Assembly (NCBI GenBank): GCA_023159155.1
Contig: JAJNNX010000042.1
Span: forward strand, 1 to 64,000
Reading direction: 5' to 3'
Length of the DNA stretch: 64,000 nt
Source of the DNA: Ustulina deusta
Taxonomy: Eukaryota > Ascomycota > Sordariomycetes > Xylariales > Xylariaceae
Made by a program: the position numbers and the translations under genes. This document shows, piece by piece, positions 1 to 11,939 of the stretch. The notes below the pieces were generated by a model, which made no database searches, was not told where the DNA came from, and saw only the letters and a list, made by a program, of their open reading frames with translations. The stretch's first letter is position 1; each line of letters opens with the position of its first letter.

Positions 1-2686
1 TTTATATTTTAAGTTTTTTTTAATAGTATTAATAATAAGTTTTAAACTAGTATAGCTTAGATTTAGCTAAATTATATAAAAGTTATATAATTTATAAAAT
101 AGTTTTTAGAAAATATTTATTTTTTAGCTCTAAAAGTAAATAAGCATAAATATTATATAATAGTTTGTTTTCTAACTAAATATAAACTTAAATAATATTT
201 CAAAATTCTATATAAAAATAGGTCCAAGAACTAAGATTAGCTGTTAGTTTATTTATTAAATTATTAGTAATTAAGTTAAAATTATATTTTTTTTAGTGTT
301 ATTATATTTTTATATAATTAGCTTTAATTTTTTATATAGTTTAATATCTCTATTTTTTATTTTTTATATAAAGTAAAATTTAAAAAAATATTTTTTATAT
401 ATATATTTAGGTTATATATAATAAACTTAAAAATATTTTATATAATAAATTTATTAATTTTTATTATATCTAATTTTTTAAATAGTTTTTTAGAAGTTAT
501 AATAATTCTATTTATATAAAGCTTAGTTGCCAGTTTAAAAACTTAATATTTTTTTATAATTAAAAAATTTATAATATTTAAGCATTATATAATAAATATA
601 TAGTAAATTTTTTTTTAGCTAGTTATATTTTTTTTATATTATTATTAGCTATATTAATTATATACTATTATTTTTTATATCTTTAGTTTAAATATTTTTT
701 ATATAGTAATATAGTTTAACTTATATATAATAAAAATATATTAGTTTGTTTATTAAAACAATAATTATATTTAATTTTTTAATTGCTTTAATTTTATATA
801 GGCTTTTTTTTTTTTTATACTAAAACTTTGCTATAAAAAAAATATAAATATATTATATAAAAATGGTCTATTTTATTTTTTGATTATATAGTTAATTTTA
901 ATTTTTATATAGTTTTTATATAGTATTTTTATTATATTTTAGATAAGTCCTATTTTTTATATAAAAACTAAAAAAAAAAAAAATCTTTATTAATATATAG
1001 GTATATTTTAAAAATAAAAAAAGTTAATATGAAGCTATTTAGTTCAGTTATATTATTTAATATTTTAATTGCTATTCATAAAATTGATTTATTATTTGTT
1101 TATATATTAATTCTTTTTTAAAAAATATTATATATATATTTTAACAGTTTATATATTTATTTTATTTTTTTAATTATTTAGTATGTTTTAATAAATATTT
1201 TATAGTATTATATATTTATTATTTTTATATATTTTTTAAATTTATTTAATAAAAATTTTATTTTTAAGTTATATATAATATTATTAAAAGGTTTTTAGTA
1301 AATATTAATCTAATATATATATAATATTTTTTTTATATTTTATATAAATATAAATTTTAAAAGAATAGCTATTTAAAATAATATTATAATATTAATTATA
1401 TATAGTACGTTTTAATTCTTTATTTGTATAATATTTATAACTATTTTATAATTAAATTTATAGTTATTTTTAATTATAAACTTAAAATAATATAAAGCTT
1501 TATTATATATTTAGTAATAATAATAGAACTTCTAGATTTTTTTTAAAATTAGCTGCTTAACTTTATATTTTATATAAAAGTATTTAAAGCGTTTATATAA
1601 ATACTATAGTTTAACTTTAATAAAATAGCTAGCTATTTTATATAAATAAATATTAAAAAAAAATAGCCCTATTTATATATAACAAAAAAGGTATTTTTGT
1701 TTTTTTATATAATAATATTTTTTATATTATTAAAATAAGCTTTTAAGTAGTTTGTATTTTTTAATAAAAACAAAATAAAATAAAAATATTTAATATATAA
1801 AAAATTATACAACTAATCTTATTATTAACTTTTATTATACTAATTAAAGTTATTATATAACTTTTACTGAAGCTTATTTTAGTTGTTTTAAACGTTTATA
1901 TAATTTCTATATTAAAGTCTTTTTATATATATGTTTTTATTTGCAGCTTTTTTATAATTAAAAATTTTAAAGCACTTATATTTTAAATAATACTTTAGTA
2001 CTTCGTATAATACTAATTATTTAATATAAATTAGTTTAAAAACTAATTTATTATTATTATTTGAATATTTTTTTAAATTATATAATATAATATATTATAT
2101 TTTTATTATATATATTAAAATTTTTCTTTTTTTTATTATTATATAAGTTTAAATAATCTTTATGTTTAGCAAAATAAATAAAAGATTTTGTTAAAGTTAG
2201 TTTATTATTAAATATTATTTTATATATATTAAAGTATTAGTTTTTTATATAACCTTTTTTTAAAAAAATATAATTTATTAACTAATATTTTTTTTTTAGT
2301 AAACAAAGTATTTTTGTTTATATAAATATTTATATAATTTTAATTAACATATTATTTAATACTTTTATATTATATAAAGTAGTAATTAGTATAGTTATAT
2401 TGCTTATTTATATAGTAGGTATTTTTTGCTTTTTATATAAAATATTTGTTTAATAGGTTGCTTTTAATTTAAAAGCACAAACAAAAATAAAAAATAAAAC
2501 TTTTAAATATAGGTTTTTAAAAAATAAGTACTGTTTTAAATTCTAGCATACTTCTATATACTTATATAATAATTATACTAAAGTATATTTTTTTAAATAT
2601 TTTGTTTTAAGTACTTTTTATATTTTTAATAGTTTATTAATTATAATTTTTAATACTTTATATAAAAAAAAGTTTTTTTTTTGTTT

Positions 2687-2959
2687 ATTATTACGCGTTA
2701 AGCAATCATAGAAGGCAAGGCTTTATTCCGAAAGCGAACTTTGCATTAGAATCTAAGTATAAAAAAAAAGAAAAGCTAATTTTACAAAAATATATTATAA
2801 GTTCTTTATAGGTGGATTAGTAGGAAGTATAGGTAGCTATTAGGTAATTGCCAAGTGCCGGCCAGATATAAGTTAGGTAACCTAGGAATTGAAAATTGCA
2901 GTTTGTATAGCTTGTAAGTTGCAGCCACGCTACTGGCTACTAGCCATTATACTATAACT
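2687..2959 (-). repeat. 3' LTR of R2 (left)
   Basis: Aligns over 273 bp with the right LTR at 9284-9556. Its outer part (about 2690-2760) keeps many C and G bases, while the inner part is more mutated. It contains the shared block TAATTGCCAAGTGCCGGCCA. Confidence 0.9.
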
Positions 2960-2960
2960 A

Positions 2961-2970
2961 CCCCCCCTGC
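2961..2970 (-). other. polypurine tract of R2
   Basis: The minus strand reads GCAGGGGGGG followed directly by the LTR start, preceded by an oligo-T run. This is where a retrotransposon polypurine tract (plus-strand DNA primer) is expected, next to the 3' LTR. Confidence 0.7.
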
Positions 2971-3649
2971 AAAAAAAAAAAAAATATATCCGTACATACT
3001 TAAACAAGTATTTTTTAGCTAAAAAAAAGATAGCTTTAGATATTTACCTATTAATTTTAATCCGGGCTTTTATTTTATTACGCTATTAAACAGGTTTTTT
3101 TATATATAATATTAAAAAATTTTGTTATATTATAACTTAAGTATAAGGTTATTTTATATATTTTTTTATTAAAACTTTTTTATGTTTTTTAATATAGCTT
3201 TATTATTATTAAAGTATTTTTTATTAAATTTATTATTTTTTATAGCTTCTAACTATTTTTCTAACCTTATTAGCAGCCCTACTAATTTAGAATTCTTATT
3301 ATAAAACTTTTTTAGCGCTTTTATATTATTTTTAAAGTTTTTTACTAAATACTATTTATTATTAATATTCTAACCCTTTTAATTAATTTAGTATTATAGT
3401 TTTTTATAATATATTTTTAAAGTTTTTATTTTTTTATTATAAACTTTTTTTTGTTTTCTAGCTTAATTATTTTGCTTTTTAGGTTTTTTGCCTTTTGTTC
3501 TAGCAATAAATTATTAAAATATTTTTGTAATTTATTAGCATAATATTTGTTTGTGGTTTGCTAGAAAAAAAGTATTTCAAGCGTAAAAATATTGCTAACA
3601 CGCGCTAAAATCTTAAACGTTTGTTACATTATTAAATAATCAAGCTTAT

Positions 3650-6380
3650 TAGACAGGCGGTCTATTTTCTAGCTTTATTATTTCTTTAATATAAACATAT
3701 AATCCCCTACATTAAAATCGGGATCTCTATAGCCTTTATTGGCCTGCTATATTATATAATCCTATATATCCTATAAATATAACTTGGCCGTATTAACAAA
3801 CTGGACTATTTTTTTAGCCCTTCTTTATATATCCTCCCTTAGGGTTCTTTCTTATACTAATAATTTATTTATTTCTTTTTTAGCTATTTTATTCTCCTAA
3901 TCAAAATAAAATAGCATTAAAAATCCTATTTCTATTTTATAGAACACTAAGCCTATAAACTTATATAGTAAGGCTACTTACGCATAGTCTATAGCAAGTA
4001 TCCTTTTGGACCAATCATCCTAATAATAGCTTATATAAAGTCTTAACCTTTGGTCGAAATATTTATTTATAATTTCTGCCTGTCCTACCGTCTTATAATG
4101 TCCTATTAAAGCTAGAATATAAGTTATACTTATTAATTAATATAGTTTGTCTATAAATATAGATATAAACTATAGTTTTCTATTTAAAGTAATTATTGCA
4201 AATATTTTAAATACTTTAAAAGGGCCCTTATAATATATACGGGCTATATTTTTAAACATAGCTTATATTATATAAAGGATTATTTACGCTTGCTTACCTA
4301 ACCAATTAACTATTATTAATACATTGTTATAACTATATTAATCCTTAGGTATTTATTTAAAATCTATTACTAAATATCTTTATACCTTATTAAGTATTAA
4401 AAGCAAGCATAACTTGCTAAAGGTTTTATTTTTTAGCACTTTAGCTAGGCAGCATTCCAGGCAGTTAGCTATATATATATTATAATCCTTTATTATTTTT
4501 AGCTACTAATATTATTAAGTAACTAATTATTTTGTTTTTTCTTTTTTAAAATATATAGTTAGCATACTATTATATATTTCTTTAATCAGTTGCATACGCA
4601 AATATAAAACGTCCAAAACAACTAATCTATTCTTATAAGTTATAAATCCTTTTTTAACAATCTATAAGTTATTTTTTACGCTTATTTTAACCTTTTATTA
4701 GTAAATTTCTATACCAAAGTTTGTCCTATTCTTATATAAAATATAGTCTATTAACTAAGCGCTTTTTAATTGTTCTAGGTTAACATAAGGTTATATTTTA
4801 AATAACGTTACAATATTATTTTTCTAAAATAAAAAAACACTATATATAAATCTAAACAAGGTTATATGCCTATATATCTTTTTTTTTTCAATTTATATTT
4901 ACAGATCTTCCTATTTGCAAAATATTACGTTTGCTACTACATTTTCTTTTCTAGGTTAATAAATAATTAAAAAATTATATTTAAAAAATAAAAATGCCTA
5001 TTTAGCTTATTTCAAATTAAAATATTATTTTTTACTAAAGTATTCTAATGCTTTATAGTCCATAAGAACTAAAAAACAGTTATAGTTACTAATTAGTTCG
5101 GCTTGCTACTTCTTAAATACTAGAGCTACTACTAATATTTCTTTATTATAAATGCTATAATTTAATTTAGTATTATATATAGTTTTAGAATAAAATATAA
5201 CAAAGTACTATTTATTGCTATATAACTAAAACATAGCTCCTGCTACTACGCTATTAAAAGCGTCCATCTTTACTTTAATAAGCAGCTCATAATTAAAATG
5301 CTTAAAACTAAAAATTAATATAAAAACTTTTTTTAGCTTTTAGAAAGCTTTTTTGTATTATTTAGTCTATTTAAACAGTACTTCTTTTTTTATTAAATAA
5401 TTAAAAAGAACTACTGTTCTACTATAATCTTTTATAAATTTTTAGTAAAAATTATAAAAACCTAAAAAAAATTAAACTTTTTTTATAGTTATAAGTACTT
5501 TTTAATTATATACTATAGTAATTTTAGCTAGGTCAACCTATATATTTTTAATACTAATAATATACCTAAAAGACTTAGTTTTAGTTATATAAAATTCTAA
5601 CTTTTTAAGGTCCGCTTATAAACTAGCAGATCGCAGTCAAATAAAGACTTTTTTTACGTATACTTAGTATTTCTCCAGGTTATCGGAATAAATAAGAATA
5701 TTATTTATATAAGCGCTATAAAAATTATTTAAATAATTAAATAAAATATTATTAATATATCTCTAAAATATAAAAGAGCTATTAATAAAACTAAACAAAA
5801 AAACACAATAATAGTATATGCTATAACAAATATAAAACATTATAAAGTTTTCCTATCCTAGATATACTTATATATAATAAAAAGCTTACTTTATATTAAT
5901 TTTAGTAAAAATTTTAGCTTTAAAAATATATAACAAAGTTTTTTTAATTAATAGCAAGAAATACTTATTTTTTTTAGTAATTTTGTTTAATTTGCAATAA
6001 TCTATACAAAAGCAGAGTCTGTTATAAAATTTCTTTACAAATAAGACAAAGGATATAAATAGGGCGTCGCTTAGCTTAATAAATCTTTTGTACAAATTAT
6101 TAACAAAGTACTTTTTTATAGTTTCTAATTTATTTAATAATATTTTATATAAAAAGCTATAACTTAAGTTTTTTAAAAACTTTGCTTTTACAAATTCTAT
6201 TTTATAGTCTATTTGCAAGTAGTAAGGCAATAAAATATTAAAATCCACTTTGCTAAAGGTACAAAAAAAGTTATAGTACTCTAGGGGTATAAGTTCTAAG
6301 GCTTTTTTTTTAAATTCTTTGTCCTTTTTTTTAAAAAACAGTTCCTTTCTAAACTTGCGTTCTTTAATTACTTTATCCAC
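3650..6380 (-). pseudogene. R2 pol pseudogene (RT, RNase H, integrase)
   Basis: The longest open piece (6380 down to 5886, 164 codons) is the N-terminal part of a Gypsy reverse transcriptase. It has an IPLEYYNFFCTFSKVD-like start, then FVKK...LCFCIDYCKLN..TKKNKY and an AKIFTKINI end. The frame continues through stops. The RT catalytic box reads YINNILIYSDN (NN codons at 5700-5705), so the YxDD aspartates have become Asn. The RNase H segment near 5.1 kb reads MDYKALEYF. Integrase core sequence TVGQAEIINKYFDQRLR is at about 4030-4105, and a GDYVYIK motif near 3.7 kb belongs to the integrase C-terminal region. The first ATG of the open piece is internal to pol, so this is not a real start. It cannot encode a working polyprotein. 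Confidence 0.88.
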
Positions 6381-9283
6381 TTAATAAATACTAATAATCT
6401 ATACACTTTTATAAAAGTTATCTTTTTAAACTATTTTTTTAAATATTATAGCGCTTACTATAATATATTATAGTTAGTATTTATACTAACTAATGCTATT
6501 ACGTTTTAGTTAATATGTACTAATAACATCGGACTATTAACCGGAAGATTTATATTTTTTAAATTCTTACTTCTCCTGTTCCTTTTTTGCTTTTTTTTTT
6601 TTTTATAAATAAGCTCAAATAAAAAAAAAAAAATATTATATAAGTTTCTTTTTATTTTAGCAATATTTCTTATAGTTAGGTTACTTTTTTTTAGAATACT
6701 AATATAAAATTATTATATAATATTACATGCCTGGTTATACTAGTTTATAGCCTGCTATTATTTCTTTTAGTATTCTATATCTTTTTTTAACTTTATATTT
6801 TTATATTATATATCTATTTAAAAAAAAAAATATAATAATTATTTTTTAGCATTATCTATTGCTAGGTTATATTTATAGTTAGGTTTAGCTAGTAAGTCCA
6901 GCAAGAATACTAGCTTGTTTTATTAATAGTTTAATAAAATATTATAGGCTTAGAACTATAGTTTACTAAAAATAACATTATATTATATGTTTAGTATAAA
7001 TACTAGGATTTATTAAAAAATATAGCTTTAGATTTTTAAATTAATTAATAATACTTGCTTAATTAATTATTAACTTTTGCTATTATATCTTATTATAAAA
7101 CATAGCAATATTTTTATTACAATAGGTTATAGTTATTATAGGACTTTTTTAATAAAATAAATATTTATAAATATATATAGTCTAGCTTCTATATTTCTAA
7201 AAAAATTATAAGTTATTAAAAATAGTCTATTACTACTTATAGTACAAATATATAAAAAAGGCTTTCTTTTAAAAAACTTATTTATTATGTTTTTTTTTTT
7301 ATAATCTAGAAACATACTCCCTAGATAAAAGTCTATTTTACCTAGGGTTACTTTTTTAATAGCTTAGTATAGTTCTTATCAGAACTATTTTTTAAAACAG
7401 GCATATTTAGTCTGCTATATTTTGCAAGTATAATATTTATTTAAGCTTTGCGGTCAGCTGTTACGCTAGCCTTTATTAAACAATCTTTTAACATATATTC
7501 TTATTACTTATAATTAAAGCATTTTCCCTTAAAAATTAGCTTTTTTATTTTATTATTACTAATCTTAAAGCTTTAGACCGTAAGTACTATATTACTTTTT
7601 ATACCCGCTCCACCTTTTTAATTAGTATTATTATTCTTTTTTATATTATTTTTAGCTATAACAAAAGTTTACTTTTTAGCCTTACAAGCCGTATTTTTTT
7701 TTTAGTTACTAATATTTAGCTAATAAGCAATTTAAGTAATATATTTTATATAAATATTAAAAATAATACTATTTTTAAAATATTTAAACATAGTCTTATT
7801 ATAGAAATAAATTAAAAATTAATCCTTAAATTCTTTTTTTTATTTCTTTTTATTAAAACATATCTTACTAGCAAACTAAACAAAGTTATTTTTAAACTTA
7901 AAGAACTTATCTAAAAACTTGCTTTTAAAAAATAACTTTTTTTATTTTTTTTTAGACTTAGCAGTCTTATTAATATCATAATAACTATTTTAGAAATAAA
8001 TTAATAATATTATAAAAGTTTTGATCTAATTTAAATAAATATTTTTAAAATAAAACTATAAGTTTTTTATAGCTTTTTTTCTAAAACAAAACTTAATATT
8101 TGTTATTTTTGCAGCATTATTAATAAACCAATCCTTATTAATAAAAAAGCGGTTCTTTATACCTTTATACTATACTTTAAACTTAATTTTATTTTTTGCT
8201 AAATTATTATAAAAAATAGTTATATATATTTAAGCAATTTTATAAAACTTTTTTTTAGTTTGTTCTAAATATAAAATTAACTAGCGTTAGGCAATCAAGT
8301 CTACTATGTACTAATTTGTTTTTATTACTTAATCCTACAAACTATTACACTAAATAATTATTATTTTAAGTTTGTTTAAGAATTAATTAATAATTTACTA
8401 CTAGTCCGTTTGTCAAAAAACATTTGCATAACAAATCAAAAAGCTAAAGTTACTAGACTTAAACTTAACAAATTATACTTAAAGATCTTTAATTAAAATC
8501 TTTTAATTAATACTTTTGTTAGAACCTAAATCAATAAAATATTTATTTTATTTAAAAAAGCCTATTATATTATTTTTAGTTTTTTATAACAATTTATATA
8601 AATCTAAGGCATATTAAACATTAATAATTATTATAATATTTTATAGCTTAAACTCTTACTATAAAGCCTTTAAATAATTTAAAATAGCATTAAAAGCAGC
8701 CCGGTCTATAAGTCTTTTAAACATAAAAATTGCTTATTTTATTTTTAAAATAATCGTACTAAAAAAAAAAGCAAAATTATTTCTTTTAATACAAATTGCT
8801 ATATATTAATTAATCAAATTTATAGCTTCTTTATTAAATTTTTTTTGCTTATAATAATATTAATAATTAATAAAAATAAAATTAATAATAGCTTACTTAA
8901 ATTTATTGCTTACCTAAATAATAATAAATTATTTATTTTTATTATTATTATATCTAGCTATAACAAATTAACTAAACAAAAGTTCTTACATAAACAATAT
9001 ATCTAATAATTATTATTATATATCGGAGCAAGATTTTTTATTAGGTTAAAGCATGCCTTTTTTAAAATTATTTAATAAAAAATATATTTTTTTATAAGCT
9101 ATGCTTTCTATATAAGCACGCTCTTCTAAAGTTTACGCCATACTACTAAAACAAAAGCTAGGTCCCGGTAAATAGTTTAAGGTTATATTAAGTAGTTATA
9201 ATATATACTATATATAAGTTGTTTAATTATTTGGGAAAATATTTAAAAGTAGTTCTAATATGCTTTATAAAAATAATACTTAG
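6381..9283 (-). pseudogene. R2 gag/protease region, not resolvable
   Basis: By position this minus-strand stretch should hold gag, the protease and the 5' leader of R2. I could not identify a zinc knuckle or a protease active site with confidence. It is AT-rich, full of stops and has no long open frame. Confidence 0.5.
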
Positions 9284-9556
9284 ATTATTACGCGTTAAAC
9301 AATTATAAAAAGTAAAGCTTTATTTTAAAAGCAAACTTTATATTAAAATCTAAATATAAAAAAAAAAAAAAGCTAATTTTACAAAAGTACATTATAGGTT
9401 CTTTATAGGTAGATTAGTAAAAAGTATAGGCAGCTATTAGGTAATTGCCAAGTGCCGGCCAGGTATAAGTCAGGTGACTTAAGAATTAAAGATTGCGGTT
9501 TGTGTAGCTTGTGGGTTGCAGCCATGCTGCCGGCCACCAGCCACCATACCGTAACT
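9284..9556 (-). repeat. 5' LTR of R2 (right)
   Basis: Direct repeat of 2687-2959, equal in length. Here the outer (right) half is well preserved and GC-rich, while the inner (left) half is AT-converted, the mirror image of the other LTR. Confidence 0.9.
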
Positions 9557-10350
9557 TTTATATAATTATATAAAAATAATATTAATCTAGTTTATTTAAT
9601 ACTAGTTATAGTTTATAACTATATTAAAATATAAATTTATAGTATTATATATATTTTTTTTACATATAATTAGAACTAATATAATATATATAGTAATTTT
9701 GTATATAATTAATTAAAATAGCTAAAAATATTATATAAAACTATTTTTTTGTAATTTTTATTTTGTAGCAAAAATTAACAAACTATTATATTTTATTATA
9801 AAACAGATTATATAACTTTTTAAAATAGTTTTTTTTTTTTACTAAATTTTTAGAAATATTTAGTATTTTGCTACTAAAATAATCTTATTTTAAATATTAT
9901 ATATAAATAAGATCTAAATATAAAATATAAATATTTTTATATTTAATATTATATAAATTATTAGTTATTTAAAAGTTTATAAAAAATATTATAGGACTAA
10001 GTATTTTATTATATGTTAGAAGTATAGTATATTTCTAGCTTATATAGCTAGGTTATTAATCGGTATAAAAAATAAGTAGTATTTTATAATTAAAAATATT
10101 TTTTAGAAGTATGCTTTTAATGCTTTATTGTTATATAGTAGTATGTTATTTTAAATTAAAAGTTTTTTTTAATTTTATATATAGAAATCTTTTAAAATTG
10201 TGCTCTAGTTTTAGAAGTAAGTATTATAAAACTATTTTATTATATAGGAAAGTTTTTACTATTATAGTTTTAATTAAAAAATTGCTAATTTAAAATAAAA
10301 AATGCTAGTAATATTTAAAATTATTAAATAAAAAATTAAAGTTTATATAC

Positions 10351-10657
10351 TGTTGGAATAGTATTCCAGGTCAATCGTACGCTTTATTCGGACCATGGCC
10401 GAAGGCCATGGCATGGCCCATTTGGCCATGCTAGCCCAGGTGGCTAGGGGTTAGGTGGACCCTTCGCATTCGTATTCGTACGAATACGAAGGGGTATATC
10501 TGGCACCTCTCGCACCTGCCGAATAGTTCCCTTCTTTCCTTTCCTTTCGATAAGGCATTGGATATAGTACAATACATTGTATGGTGTTCGCCTTCACAGA
10601 TCCGTCTCGCGTACGTCGTACGTACGCGCATGCTACCCAGGGTAGAGCCTACCAACA
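10351..10657. mobile_element. solo LTR, 307 bp, not RIP-mutated
   Basis: A GC-rich island that starts TGTTGGAATAG and ends CTACCAACA, flanked on both sides by the duplication TATAC. TG...CA ends and a 5-bp duplication indicate a solo LTR. It holds a perfect 22-bp palindrome at 10469-10490 centred on CGTACG. A minus-strand open frame across it (10658-10431) has no recognisable protein and is chance. A MITE is the alternative, but a 5-bp duplication with TGTTGG/CCAACA ends fits an LTR better. Confidence 0.85.
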
Positions 10658-11413
10658 TATACTAAAATATATTTGCTTTTTATAAGTTATATAATATAGT
10701 TTTTTTTTAAATATTCTACTAGCTTTTAGTTTAGAATACTTTTTATATAAAATATATTATATATTTTTATAATAATCTTATTATTAATTAACTATAATAT
10801 TTATAGTTTAACTAACTTGATATTTTTTATTAATATTTTTAAAAAGTTTTTTAGTTTAGATAAAGTTTAGTTATATTTAATATATAAATATATAGCTTAT
10901 ATATTGATTTTTTTTCTAGTTACTATATAAAAATTATATAAAATATTATTATATATATAAAAGTTAATTATTTTTTATATAGCAATTAGAAAATGCTAAG
11001 ATATTTAGTAATTTTTTTAGCTATAAACTTATATAAAAAATTAGTTAAAAATATTAAAAGTTATTTTTTAAGAGCTTTGGTATTTTTATATGTTTGCTTT
11101 TAATAGCTTTTATATAATTAGCTATTATTTAATATATTTATAAATATAAAAAAAAAAAAAAAAGTTTAATTATAATATAAATTTTTATATAATTTATATA
11201 ATAATAATTAAAAAATAATATAATTACATATTATTAATTATACTTTTGTATAGAAACTAAGCTAAAGTATAAATAGGTAATTAATCTTTTTTTTTATTAC
11301 TTTATTACTAAATGAACTAGAATATAATATAGAATATATAGTCTATACAACTAGGTTAAGATTTTATTTTTATTTTTGCTAATCTATATTCTTTAGTTAA
11401 AAATACTAATTAG

Positions 11414-11651
11414 TGTTAGGTAGCTAGGGGGTACAATATTATATGTAATAAAAAAGTAAAATAAATAACTATATATATTGGTCTATTTTTTAATTATCCG
11501 TACAAAGGTAAAACTTTTATATAAAGGATTTTTATATAATAAAATAATTCTATATATATATACCGCTTACGCAATTGGACCAATAGCTATTTGCTAGTGT
11601 TGTATAAATAGTCTTATACGTAGTTAGCGGTAGCCTTGTGCGTAGTTAACA
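11414..11651 (-). repeat. 5' LTR of Copia-C
   Basis: A 238-bp island that is less AT-rich than its surroundings. On the minus strand it starts TGTTAACTACGC and ends CTACCTAACA, with TG...CA termini and short terminal inverted repeats. A primer-binding-like CTAATTAGTA follows directly, as in Copia-A. No second LTR is visible in the window and no 5-bp duplication is seen. Confidence 0.6.
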
Positions 11652-11939
11652 CTATTATTACAATAAATTCTATTTATTTTATTTATTGTTTATTTAATAA
11701 TTTTATTATTATAAAAGTAATAAAATTTTTATAATTTAAATATATTTTTACTAGCTATTCTAATTTATATAAGTACTGCTTCTATTTTTTAAATATTTAT
11801 ATTATAACTATAAGTTCTTTATTTAATAAAGAATAGTTTGTTATAAGTTTTAAAAACTTTTTTAAAAAAAATATTACTAAATATAGTTTTTTATTTTTAT
11901 TATATTAACTTAGTTAACTACTTATTATATTATTATATA

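Larger units (their letters stand above)
2687..9556 (-). mobile_element. R2: near-complete Ty3/Gypsy retrotransposon, minus strand, RIP-degraded
   Basis: Two direct 273-bp LTRs (2687-2959 and 9284-9556) bound a 6.87-kb element. A minus-strand polypurine tract (GCAGGGGGGG, 2961-2970) beside the left LTR fixes the orientation. Translation of the minus strand gives Gypsy pol in the usual order: RT at about 6.4-5.6 kb, RNase H near 5.1 kb, integrase about 4.1 kb and a C-terminal DPDF.VGDYVYIK-like motif near 3.7 kb. Stops and transition mutations are scattered throughout. The element sits inside Copia-C. No clear target-site duplication could be matched, and the exact LTR end bases are uncertain by 1-2 bp. 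Confidence 0.9.
1..11651 (-). mobile_element. Copia-C: RIP-degraded Ty1/Copia retrotransposon, minus strand, truncated by the window edge
   Basis: Bases 1-2686 align by eye, in the same orientation, with the RT-to-integrase part of Copia-B (about 51.4-54.7 kb). The similarity stops at the R2 insertion at 2687, and the 5' part appears to continue from 9557. The element ends at 11651 with a 5' LTR (11414-11651). Just inside that LTR, the minus strand reads CTAATTAGTA, and further in a TTAGCAAAAATAAAAA block. Both match the leader of Copia-A after its left LTR at 34790, which ties the LTR to this family although the LTR sequence differs. There is no open reading frame of note. The 3' end lies left of the window. 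The 9557-11413 stretch is poorly conserved, so its assignment rests mainly on the leader match. Confidence 0.7.

Noticed and set aside
10431..10658. 75-codon minus-strand open frame
   Set aside because: It lies almost exactly within the solo LTR at 10351-10657, runs into its terminal bases and has no recognisable domain.
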